Shown one piece after another: positions 33,701-40,700 of a stretch of 64,000 nucleotides of DNA. A model generated the notes under the pieces. The model did not search any database. It was given only the letters and a program-made list of their open reading frames with translations, and was not told where the DNA came from. The stretch is from JACKII01 sp041687435 (GTDB taxonomy: Bacteria > Pseudomonadota > Alphaproteobacteria > Bin95). A program made the translations under genes and the position numbers. How positions within the stretch are numbered: position 1 is the stretch's first letter; each line of letters begins with the position of its first letter. The stretch covers positions 26,460 through 90,459 of the forward strand of contig JAWLBX010000014.1 in the NCBI GenBank assembly GCA_041687435.1, given 5' to 3'.

Positions 33701-33849
33701 GGATAGGTCGCCGTCACCGTCACGGAGGGCGGCGCAATATCCGGATACTGCGATACCGGCAGGGTGAGGATCGACAGCAGCCCCACGCCCATGATGATGA
33801 TCGAGATCACCCAGGCGAAAACCGGGCGGCTGATGAAGAATTGTGCCAT
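30739..33849 (-). CDS. RND multidrug efflux permease, HAE1 (AcrB/MexB) family
   Basis: 1036 residues, the full HAE1 length. M-A-Q-F-F-I-S-R-P-V-F-A-W start, large periplasmic domains after helices 1 and 7, and 12 membrane helices. The proton-relay residues are present: the Asp pair in G-L-L-V-D-D-A-I-V-V-V-E-N on helix 4 and Lys in G-K-N-A-I-L-I-V-E-F-A on helix 10. Second gene after its membrane-fusion partner, 12 bases apart. No outer-membrane channel gene is present, so it probably uses a TolC-type protein encoded elsewhere. Confidence 0.95.
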   Translation of the reverse strand: MAQFFISRPVFAWVISIIIMGVGLLSILTLPVSQYPDIAPPSVTVTATYPGASADTVANTVTQVIEQQMTGLDGLRYFKSSSTSAGRSELTLTFETGTNPDIAQVQVQNKLAQATPLLPEPVQRQGISVRKSSAGFLLVIGLISDDGSLTQVDLADYMTSNMVDQFSRISGVGDVRVFGSQYAMRIWLDPSKLAAFEMTPSDVVNAVGAENAQISAGAFGELPAPEGQQLNATVTAQSLLQTPQDFEQIVLRAETDGGLVLLKDVARVEIGAESYQTQARYKRQPAAGMAIQLASGANALETADLVRERLAEIEPFFPENVSYTIPYDTTPFVRISIEEVVKTLFEAIGLVFLVMLLFLQNLRATIIPTLAVPVVLLGTFGVLAAAGFSINTLTMLAMVLAIGLLVDDAIVVVENVERLMEEEGLEPIAATRKSMGQITGALIGIALVLSAVFVPMAFFGGSTGVIYRQFSITIVSAMALSVVVALTLTPALCATLLRKRDVHRKRRGPFGWFNSGFGATQGGYVKSVGWIVRRPFRVGIIYLLMAGCMVVLFMRTPTGFLPQEDQGILFTFVQGPSGATAGRTIDVLEKIEDHFLDGESENVESIFTVMGFSFAGSGQNMGLGFVRLKDWDERTGPGQSADAIAGRAYGALGQIRDALVFPVVPPAVRELGNVSGFDLFLQARAGQTHEQLLEARNQLLGMASQSPLISSIRPSGLEDSAQYNLDIDWRAAGAVGINARDVADLLSVAWAGAYVNDFLDQGRIKRVYVQGEPESRSLPTDIERWRIRNGHGGLVPFSNFAEGNWQFGPQGLTRYNGIPAMQIQGTPAPEVATGESMAELERLAAQLPQGFGLAWTGLSLEERESGAQAPLLYALSLLAVFLCLAALYESWAIPFAVMLAMPIGILGALVGAWIGGFENGVFFQVALLTVVGLTGKNAILIVEFARDRQEAGEPLFEAILVAARQRFRPIIMTSMAFSLGVLPLVLSSGAGSTGRTAIGSGVLGGTLSATILGVLFVPLFYAGIRRIAPFRESAER

Positions 33850-33861
33850 GGCCGGCTCTTT

Positions 33862-35025
33862 CTATTCGGCTTTTGGAGCCTGGGTTTTGCCGGCAGCCGG
33901 CTGTTCCGGCTTGCGTTCTTCCGGGGCCACCTGCGCTTGCGGCCCGACTTTTTGCAGGCCTTCGACGATTATGCGGTCGCCTTCCGCCAGGCCGTTTGTG
34001 ACGATCCAATCCGAACCCAATGGCTGCAGCACCGTCAGCGTCCGCTGCTCCACTATGTTCTCGCCATTCACCACCAACGCAATCGGACGGCCCCGCCGGT
34101 CGCGGGTCACGCCTTCCTGCGGCGCCAGCACCACGTTCCGCGCTATGCCCTGGGGCATTTCCACCTGAACATACATGCCAGGCAGCAGGAACTGGTCCGG
34201 ATTGGGAAACTCCATCCGCAGGGTAACGACGCCGGTGCTCTCGTTCACATGCGGTTCTGCCGCCGTAACCGAGCCGGTATGCTCATATTCGCGCCCGTCG
34301 GCCAATTGCAGGCGTACGGTCTTGTCCGCATCTGCAAGCCGGTTGATGGCATCGCCCCGGCGCCACTCCAGCAATTCCGCCGCCGACTGGGTCACGTCCA
34401 CCAGGATGGGGTTCAATTGCCGGATCACGGCCAGCGGCTCCCCCTGGCCGGCCGTTACCAGCGCGCCCTTGGTGGTCAGCGATCGGCCGACCATTCCCGC
34501 CAGCGGCGCCCGCAGGGTCGTGCGGTCCAGGTTGATGTTGGCCGACAGCAACTCGGCCTCCGCCACCTGCAACGCGGCCGCGGCAGCATCGCGTTCGGCA
34601 AGGGCATCGTCCAACACCTTTTCACTGATGACGTTACGCCCCTCCAGCCGCTGCAACCGCTCTGCCTCCTTGCCGGCAGAGCGGTTGCGTGCCGTTGAGT
34701 GCGCCACCGGCGCCTTGGGCGCCGCCACCAACGCCTCGTAGGTTGCCGGGTCGATCCGGTACATGGGTTCCCCCTCTTCGACCCGGCCGCCTTCTCGGAA
34801 CAGGCGCTCCATGATCAAACCGTCGACCTGCGGCCGAACCTCGGCAACGCCGCTAGCGACAACCCGGCCGGGCAGGGTGGAGGTGATGGTGACATCCTGC
34901 TGCTTCAGGGTCACGACCGTCACCGGAACGGGTCCGCCTTGCTGGGCCAAGGCCGGAAACGCCGCAACCCAGGCGGCCAACACCAATGCCGGCAGCGTCA
35001 GCAATCGAAAACAGCGACTGCGCAT
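33862..35025 (-). CDS. RND efflux periplasmic adaptor (membrane fusion protein)
   Basis: 387 residues from ATG 35025 with AAGGAGAG nine bases upstream. Cleavable signal peptide ending A-L-A-Q, without the lipobox cysteine of AcrA/MexA. Then barrel-sandwich half V-R-P-Q-V-D-G-L-I-M-E-R, an alpha-hairpin (about 100-165), and the second half A-P-L-A-G-M-V-G-R; the C-terminus is charged and proline-rich. Joins the inner-membrane pump to the outer-membrane channel. Divergent from the tetR gene, with an inverted repeat in the shared 135-bp region. Confidence 0.93.
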   Translation of the reverse strand: MRSRCFRLLTLPALVLAAWVAAFPALAQQGGPVPVTVVTLKQQDVTITSTLPGRVVASGVAEVRPQVDGLIMERLFREGGRVEEGEPMYRIDPATYEALVAAPKAPVAHSTARNRSAGKEAERLQRLEGRNVISEKVLDDALAERDAAAAALQVAEAELLSANINLDRTTLRAPLAGMVGRSLTTKGALVTAGQGEPLAVIRQLNPILVDVTQSAAELLEWRRGDAINRLADADKTVRLQLADGREYEHTGSVTAAEPHVNESTGVVTLRMEFPNPDQFLLPGMYVQVEMPQGIARNVVLAPQEGVTRDRRGRPIALVVNGENIVEQRTLTVLQPLGSDWIVTNGLAEGDRIIVEGLQKVGPQAQVAPEERKPEQPAAGKTQAPKAE

Positions 35026-35085
35026 CGAGGGGCTCTCCTTGGCGTCAGCGCAATCGCTCTGCCGCTCTGCGATAAAGTTTGATAA

Positions 35086-35108
35086 TAAGGAAACTACATG
35101 GTTTCTTA
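35086..35108. promoter_or_regulatory. Probable TetR operator between efflux and regulator genes
   Basis: Imperfect inverted repeat: TAAGGAAAC, five-base centre, GGTTTCTTA (7 of 9 positions match). It is the only clear palindrome in the AT-rich part of the divergent region and lies 61-83 bases upstream of the adaptor start and 53-75 bases upstream of the tetR start, well placed to repress both. Confidence 0.6.
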
Positions 35109-35160
35109 TATAAACATCCCAACCGAAAAGCAAGCGGCTGACCAAGCCGGGACATAAGAT

Positions 35161-35829
35161 TTGACCGACTCCGACCACGCTACCCCAAATGGCAGCACGC
35201 CAACACCCAGCCGCGGACCGGGGCGCCCCCGGCAACTCTGTACGGAGGAACGGGAGCAGTTGATTCTGGATGCAATGGAACGCGTTCTGGTGTCACGTGG
35301 CTTGCACGGCGCCAGCATGTCCGCCATTGCGCGGGAGGCCGGCATGTCCAAGCGCACCGTCTATCAGGTCTTCGACAACCGCGCCGCGCTGTTTACCGCC
35401 TGCATCCGACGCATCCGCCTGTCATTTGTGCGGCCACCACGGGCGGAGGAAGCAGACTTGCCGTTGCGGGAACGCCTTTGGCAGATGCTGACGCCCGATA
35501 TGCGCCGGGTCATGTCGGACAAGCCGGTGGCCATCCTGCGGGCCGTGGTGGCGGAGGCACAACGCTCGCCCGACTTGGCGGAGGCATTCCTGGAGGAAGG
35601 CCCGCGCGCGGCTCGCCGGATCGTGCAGGATGAATTGGAGCGCTCGGTCGCACGGGGTGAAATCCCATCCACCGACACGTCGCTTGCCGCCCGCATCCTT
35701 TGCGACATGGTTTATGAGAACCCAATTGAGCGCCTGGTCTCTTCTGCCCCCGGCCCGCAAACGGCAGCGGATGACGAAGCCCGCCTCGCCCTCGCGCTCG
35801 ACCTGTTCGTCCGCGGCACTGCCGGATGA
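35161..35829 (+). CDS. TetR/AcrR-family transcriptional repressor
   Basis: 222 residues from a TTG at 35161. The N-terminal 20 residues are disordered (S/T/P-rich). The TetR helix-turn-helix spans about 35-80: I-L-D-A-M-E-R-V-L, M-S-A-I-A-R-E-A-G-M-S-K-R-T-V-Y-Q-V-F-D-N-R. The helical C-terminal ligand domain resembles TetR_C of the AcrR/AefR type. Divergent from the RND pump genes, so most likely their ligand-released repressor and its own autoregulator. Confidence 0.9.
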   Translation: MTDSDHATPNGSTPTPSRGPGRPRQLCTEEREQLILDAMERVLVSRGLHGASMSAIAREAGMSKRTVYQVFDNRAALFTACIRRIRLSFVRPPRAEEADLPLRERLWQMLTPDMRRVMSDKPVAILRAVVAEAQRSPDLAEAFLEEGPRAARRIVQDELERSVARGEIPSTDTSLAARILCDMVYENPIERLVSSAPGPQTAADDEARLALALDLFVRGTAG

Positions 35830-35967
35830 GCCAGGCGCGCAGGCACTGGGATCGGCGGATCGGCACGGGTCTGACCACGGGCTCACGCCACTGCCAAGCC
35901 GTCAGCCTTGACCGCCGCTGCGCCGGTCGCAACAGTGATTGCCTTCGCCCGTTCAATCGAGAGTCCG

Positions 35968-36435
35968 ATGCCACACAGTCCCGAAATCGCGCTAACCCCC
36001 GCGGAATTGCGCGATTTGCGCCGTCTTGCCGGCATCATGGTGCCAGCCTCTGCGGAGCATGGCCTGCCCGGTGCCGATGACGCGGCGATCTTCGCCGACA
36101 TCGCCGCCTCGCTGGGTCGGGATCGGGAAGCCGTGCGGCAGGCGCTGAGCGAACTGAGCCAGATCGCAGGCGACGATTTCGCTGGGCTGGACGAGGCGGC
36201 GGCGGAGGCCGCAGCCATGACACTGCTGGAACGACCGGGGCCGGTGACGGTCGCACTCGGCCGGGCGGTGCTGCAGTGCTACTACCGCGACGACCGGGTG
36301 TTCCGCGCCCTCGGCCGCGAACCGTGCCCACCTTTCCCCAAAGGCCATGTGCTGGAGCCGGGCGACTGGGCGCTGCTGGATGTGCAGCGCAAACGCCCGC
36401 GCATGTGGCGCGACCTCGACGGTTACGGCGCATGA
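35968..36435 (+). CDS. Gluconate 2-dehydrogenase subunit 3-like protein
   Basis: 155 residues from ATG 35968 (an upstream ATG at 35908 would add 20 residues with no ribosome site). Features: L-T-P-A-E-L-R-D-L-R-R-L-A-G-I-M-V-P-A near 10-28, G-A-D-D-A-A-I-F-A-D-I, and a C-terminal Y-Y-R-D-D-R-V-F-R-A-L-G. This fits the small helical subunit that accompanies GMC-type flavoproteins in membrane-bound sugar/alcohol dehydrogenases. There is no twin-arginine leader, which the gamma subunit often has. The next gene, 13 bases on, is the GMC flavoprotein partner. Confidence 0.75.
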   Translation: MPHSPEIALTPAELRDLRRLAGIMVPASAEHGLPGADDAAIFADIAASLGRDREAVRQALSELSQIAGDDFAGLDEAAAEAAAMTLLERPGPVTVALGRAVLQCYYRDDRVFRALGREPCPPFPKGHVLEPGDWALLDVQRKRPRMWRDLDGYGA

Positions 36436-36448
36436 GAGGGTGCCGCAG

Positions 36449-38084
36449 ATGATCGCCGAAACCGGCACTCCCCGCCCAACCGACGAGATGGTCGACGTGC
36501 TCATCATCGGCTCCGGCGCATCCGGTGCCGCAGCCGCGTGGAGCCTGGCCGACACACGCATGCGCATTCTGTGCCTGGAGCAGGGCGACTGGGTGAAATC
36601 GACCGACTACCCCACCAACGGTCGCGACTGGGAGGCCAAGCGCTACGGCGACGCCGACATCCTGCCAAACCGCCGCCGGCTGACCGCGGACTATCCGGTC
36701 AACGACGACAATTCGGTGATGAAAATCGCGAACTACAATGCCGTTGGCGGTGCGACGGTCCACTACACCGCCCATTTCCCGCGACTGCACCCATCCGACT
36801 TCAAGGTGAAAACGCTGGATGGCATTGCCGACGACTGGCCCATCGATTATTGGACGCTGGAGCCATGGTTCGCCGAAAATGACCGAATCATGGGGGTGGC
36901 AGGCGTGGCGGGCGACCCTGCCTCTCCATCGCACCAGCCAACCATGCCGCCGGTGGCCGCTCGGCAGGACCGGCACGCGCTTCGCCCAGGCCACCAACCG
37001 GCTTGGCTGGCACTGGTGGCCGTCCGACATCGCCGTCAACACCGTGGAATACGATGGCCGTGCGGCTTGCATCAATCTGGGCAACTGCACACCCGGCTGC
37101 GCCCAGGGCGCAAAGGCAAGTGTCGACATCACCTACTGGCCGGCGGCGATCCGCGCAGGCGTTGAACTGCGCACCAACTGCCGCGTGCGCGAAATCCTGA
37201 CCAATGAACACGGTATGGCCTCCGGCGTCGTCTATTACGATTCCGATGGGGTGGAGCGGTTCCAGCCGGCTGAAGTCGTAATCCTGGCGGCCAACGGGGT
37301 TGGCACGCCGCGGCTGCTGCTGAACTCCGCCTCCGCGCGCTTTCCCAACGGCCTCGCCAATTCCTCCGGCTTGGTTGGTCGAAACCTAATGCTGCATCCC
37401 TGGCCGATGGTGGCGGGCTATGTGGATGAGGAGATGGACGGCGACCGCGCCCCGCAAACGCTGATGTGGAGCAAGGAATTCTATGAGACCGACCGCGCGC
37501 GCGGCTTCGTGCGCGGCTACATGCTGCAATTCTCGCGCGGCACCGGGCCGGTGAACGAGGCCACAACCAGCATGATCGCCGGCCGCCTGCCCTGGGGCCG
37601 CGAGCATCATCGCATATTCCGCACGCTCTACCATCGCCGCCTGCAGATCGGCGTCGCCTGCGAAGATTTGCCGGAGGAGCATAACCGCGTCACGCTGGAT
37701 CCCGTGCTGAAAGACAGCCACGGCATCCCCGCACCGAAGGTCGACTATACCCTCAGCGATAACACCAGGGCGATGATGGAACACGGCATCGCGCGGGCGA
37801 CCGAGATTCTGGAGGCGGCAGGCGCCCGCGATATCCGCTGTTCCCGCACGGCGCTGAACTATCCGGGCCATCTGCTCGGCACGGCGCGGATGGGCCTGGA
37901 CCCGGCACACTCGGTCGTCAACGCGTGGGGCCGCAGCCATGACGTCAAGAACCTGTTCATCGTCGATGGCAGCATCTGGGTGACATCCGGCGGGGTCAAC
38001 CCGACTTCCACCATCCAGGCGCTGGCGCTTTACATCGCGGACCAGATCAAACGCCGCCTGGCCGACGCAACCCTGTTCGATTGA
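36449..38084 (+). pseudogene. GMC-family oxidoreductase interrupted by a one-base frameshift
   Basis: Two frames together give a full protein of about 544 residues. Frame 1 from ATG 36449 holds the FAD loop V-L-I-I-G-S-G-A-S-G-A-A-A-A, Y-N-A-V-G-G-A-T-V-H-Y and ends in unrelated sequence at 37165. Frame +1 resumes at about 36955 with P-L-G-R-T-G-T-R-F-A and continues through G-W-H-W-W, N-C-T-P-G-C-A-Q-G, R-M-G-L-D-P and the C-terminal T-S-G-G-V-N-P-T-S-T-I-Q to 38084. The break lies in GTGGCCGC (36953-36960), where one extra G would explain it. Both halves are well conserved, so this is either a recent mutation or an assembly error. Otherwise a flavoprotein subunit of a gluconate 2-dehydrogenase-like complex. 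Confidence 0.85.
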
Positions 38085-38117
38085 GTTGCTCGGGCAATAG
38101 CCGCGCCGCGCCCGCGG

Positions 38118-39035
38118 TCAGGGACCGGCGGGACTGGCGCCATCCCTGTCGCCTGTCTGCAGACGGGCTTGCTGGATCAGCGGCCGCACGAGCGGGTTAG
38201 GGAACCGACGGGTGGGGGTGATGACGTAAAAGGACTCTGCCAATTCCGCGATCCGGGCGGCCTCGATCAGATGGCCTTGCGCCAGTTCATCGCGCACAAC
38301 GATCGGCGGGATCACCGCCACGCCGACATTTTCCCGCGCCAGCAGGCGGATCAGCGCCATATCGTCGACCTCCGCCGCAATGCGCGGTGCAATGCCCATC
38401 CGGTCCAGCAGGGCATCGAAACCGATCCGAATATTGCTGTCCGCGCTTGGCAAAATCAGCGGCTCGTTCGCAAGCAGGCCGGCCAACCCGCCACCGCACC
38501 CAGCCCGTCCCGGCCGGCACACCAGGCTCACCGGTTGCTGATCGATCAGGTGGGCAACCCAGGCCGCACCGGATTCTTGCGGCGGCGCGAGGTTGGAAAG
38601 CAACAGGTCGATGCGGTGCGCCTCCAGGTCCGCCTGAAGCGCCGCCAGATTGCCGGACCGCAGGATGATCCGCACATCGTCCCGCCCGATCAACGGAGCC
38701 AGAAACGCGATCTGAAAGTTGCGCGACAGCGTGCTGATAGCGCCCACGCGCAGAACCCGGTCCACCCCGGTCTGGCGGCCAAGGGTTCCCAGCAACTCCT
38801 CTCCCAAAAGAAAAATACTGTCCGCATGGTCGAGTGCAATACGCCCTGCCTCCGTCAGTACCAACTGGCGGTTGCGGCGCTCGAACAGTTGCTGGCCCAG
38901 CTGCTCCTCCAGCCGCTTGATCTGAACCGACAGGGTCGATTGTGAAACATTCAGGTTGGCGGCAGCCCGGGTCAGATGCCCTTCGCGTGCCACGACCCAG
39001 AAATAGCGCAGATGGGCATAGTTCAGATGCGTCAT
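38118..39035 (-). CDS. LysR-family regulator, probable regulator of the dab operon
   Basis: 305 residues from ATG 39035 with AAGGGA upstream; longer frames to 39206 run through the palindrome. Winged helix at 1-65: L-N-Y-A-H-L-R-Y-F-W-V-V-A-R-E-G-H-L-T-R-A-A (the W-V-V/A-R-E-G-S pattern of the NhaR branch), S-Q-S-T-L-S-V-Q-I-K-R-L-E. Then two LysR_substrate subdomains. NhaR itself senses Na+/pH; here a link to inorganic carbon or pH is inferred from the divergent dabB-dabA genes. A perfect palindrome starts at the base after its ATG position and would block its own ribosome site region, indicating autoregulation. Confidence 0.88.
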   Translation of the reverse strand: MTHLNYAHLRYFWVVAREGHLTRAAANLNVSQSTLSVQIKRLEEQLGQQLFERRNRQLVLTEAGRIALDHADSIFLLGEELLGTLGRQTGVDRVLRVGAISTLSRNFQIAFLAPLIGRDDVRIILRSGNLAALQADLEAHRIDLLLSNLAPPQESGAAWVAHLIDQQPVSLVCRPGRAGCGGGLAGLLANEPLILPSADSNIRIGFDALLDRMGIAPRIAAEVDDMALIRLLARENVGVAVIPPIVVRDELAQGHLIEAARIAELAESFYVITPTRRFPNPLVRPLIQQARLQTGDRDGASPAGP

Positions 39036-39060
39036 AATCGTTCCCTTTAATAGAACGATT
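39036..39060. promoter_or_regulatory. Perfect palindrome AATCGTTC-N9-GAACGATT, probable LysR site
   Basis: Perfect 8-bp arms (39036-39043, 39053-39060) around CCTTTAATA. It contains a T-N11-A LysR box (T39042/A39054). It overlaps the leader of the LysR gene and lies 84-108 bases upstream of dabB. Confidence 0.75.
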
Positions 39061-39143
39061 TTATTGAAGCTATGAATTTTTAACAAGAAACCCGTTTTGG
39101 TATTGCTCTGGCCACGCTGCCTCCCCAACCGTGGACCCCGAAA

Positions 39144-40685
39144 ATGAGCCCTGCCCTGATTGCCCTGCTGGCGCCGCTTGCTTTGCTGAGCGTTGCCGCG
39201 CTGCACCGATGCAGCGGCCCGGCGGCACGCGCCCGCGTGCCCGCAATTGCCAGCACTGCCGCCGGAGCCACGTTTGCTATTGCGCTGGCCTTGACAGGCA
39301 TCGTCGTCATCGACAGCAGCCAGGTCAGCCCGGGCCTTGGCCTGGGCTCTGCCGCGCTGGTTCTGCGACTCGACCCGCTAAGCGTGACGCTATTTCTGCT
39401 GGTCTCGTTCATCGGCGCCGTGGTGATGCGGTTCAGCCGCAACTATCTGGCTGGCGACCCCGGCCAAAGCCGGTTCTTCGCTGACCTTTCGCTAACGCTG
39501 GCGGCGGTAATGCTGCTGGTGCTGGCCGGTAATGTCTGGCACCTGCTGGCGGCCTGGATCGCGACCAGCCTGGCGCTGCACCGGCTTCTGCTGTTTTATC
39601 CGGATCGGCCACGGGCCATCGCTGCCGCCCGCAAAAAGTTCGTGACCGCCCGGCTGGGCGACCTTGCGCTGGCAGCGGCGGCCGTTCTGGTGACGACTGC
39701 GTTCGGCACCGCCGATATCGGCGCCATCCTGAGCGCCGCGGCCGCACCGGCATTCGAGGCCTCTGCCGGGATCACCGCCGCCTGCCTGCTGATCGCCGTC
39801 GCCGCGCTCCTGAAGTCTGCCCAGTTTCCCACTCACGGCTGGCTGATCGAAGTGATGGAAACGCCGACCCCGGTTTCCGCGCTTCTGCATGCCGGCATCG
39901 TCAATGCTGGCGGGTTTCTGATCCTGCGCTTCGCCGACCTGATCGTGCAAACCCCGGCGGCGCTGATCCTGCTGACCGCCGCGGGCCTCGCAACCGCCCT
40001 GTTCGGTTGTCTGGTCATGCTCTGCCAGACCAGCGCAAAGGTTGCCCTGGCCTATTCCACCGTGGCGCAGATGGGCTTCATGCTGTTGCAGTGTGGTCTC
40101 GGCGCCTTTCCGCTGGCACTGGTCCATATCGTCGCCCATTCGCTCTACAAGGCGCACGCGTTCCTTTCCGCCGGCGGTACTGCCGAACGCATCCATGGCT
40201 ACAGGACAGCAGGCGGGGAACAGAGACTCTGGCCGGTTCTGGCGGTGCCACTCGTCGCGGGCGCCCTGCTCGCGCTGGCATTTGCCCCACCGGTGGCGAT
40301 CCTCGCGCTGGGGATGATCATCGCCACAGGGCTCGGGCAGATGCTGGCGGCGAGCCTGCCGGGCGGCTGGCCTGCGCTCTGGCGGGCGGCCGCAGCAGCA
40401 GCCGCGATAGCCGCCGGCTGGGCTGCCATACACAGCGCCGCCTTTGCCCTGTTCGGCCCAGGCCTGCCTTCATTGCCGGGCATGGGGCCGCTCCACACCG
40501 GCCTGACCATTGTTGCCGTCGCCGGTTTCATGGCCGCGGCCATGCTGCAAGGCACCGTCCTGCACCGCCTGCAGTCGGCGCGCTGGCAAGGCCTGCGGCT
40601 CGCGCTCGCGAATGGCCTCTACACACATATTCTGTTCGACCGCGCGCTTGCGGCACTCCCTTTCAAAAACACCACCAAGGCGTGA
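39144..40685 (+). CDS. dabB: DabB: NuoL-like membrane subunit of inorganic carbon pump
   Basis: 513 residues, about 13-14 hydrophobic helices, proton-antiporter-M family (NuoL/MrpA related). Key features: R-L-D-P-L-S-V-T-L-F near 75, lysine in K-S-A-Q-F-P-T-H-G-W-L near 232, E-V-M-E-T-P-T-P-V-S-A-L-L-H-A-G-I-V-N-A-G, and H-S-L-Y-K-A-H-A-F-L. With the DUF2309 protein encoded 15 bases downstream it forms the DAB complex, in which cation flow through DabB is thought to drive CO2-to-bicarbonate conversion in DabA. It is shorter than NuoL and stands apart from any complex I genes, which supports the dabB call. Confidence 0.9.
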   Translation: MSPALIALLAPLALLSVAALHRCSGPAARARVPAIASTAAGATFAIALALTGIVVIDSSQVSPGLGLGSAALVLRLDPLSVTLFLLVSFIGAVVMRFSRNYLAGDPGQSRFFADLSLTLAAVMLLVLAGNVWHLLAAWIATSLALHRLLLFYPDRPRAIAAARKKFVTARLGDLALAAAAVLVTTAFGTADIGAILSAAAAPAFEASAGITAACLLIAVAALLKSAQFPTHGWLIEVMETPTPVSALLHAGIVNAGGFLILRFADLIVQTPAALILLTAAGLATALFGCLVMLCQTSAKVALAYSTVAQMGFMLLQCGLGAFPLALVHIVAHSLYKAHAFLSAGGTAERIHGYRTAGGEQRLWPVLAVPLVAGALLALAFAPPVAILALGMIIATGLGQMLAASLPGGWPALWRAAAAAAAIAAGWAAIHSAAFALFGPGLPSLPGMGPLHTGLTIVAVAGFMAAAMLQGTVLHRLQSARWQGLRLALANGLYTHILFDRALAALPFKNTTKA

Positions 40686-40700
40686 CCCAGGAGAGATTCC

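Noticed and set aside
39097..39113. Possible -24/-12 element upstream of dabB
   Set aside because: GG and GC are 10 bases apart, but both elements deviate strongly (TTGGTATT, TGGCC); the LysR palindrome explains control better.
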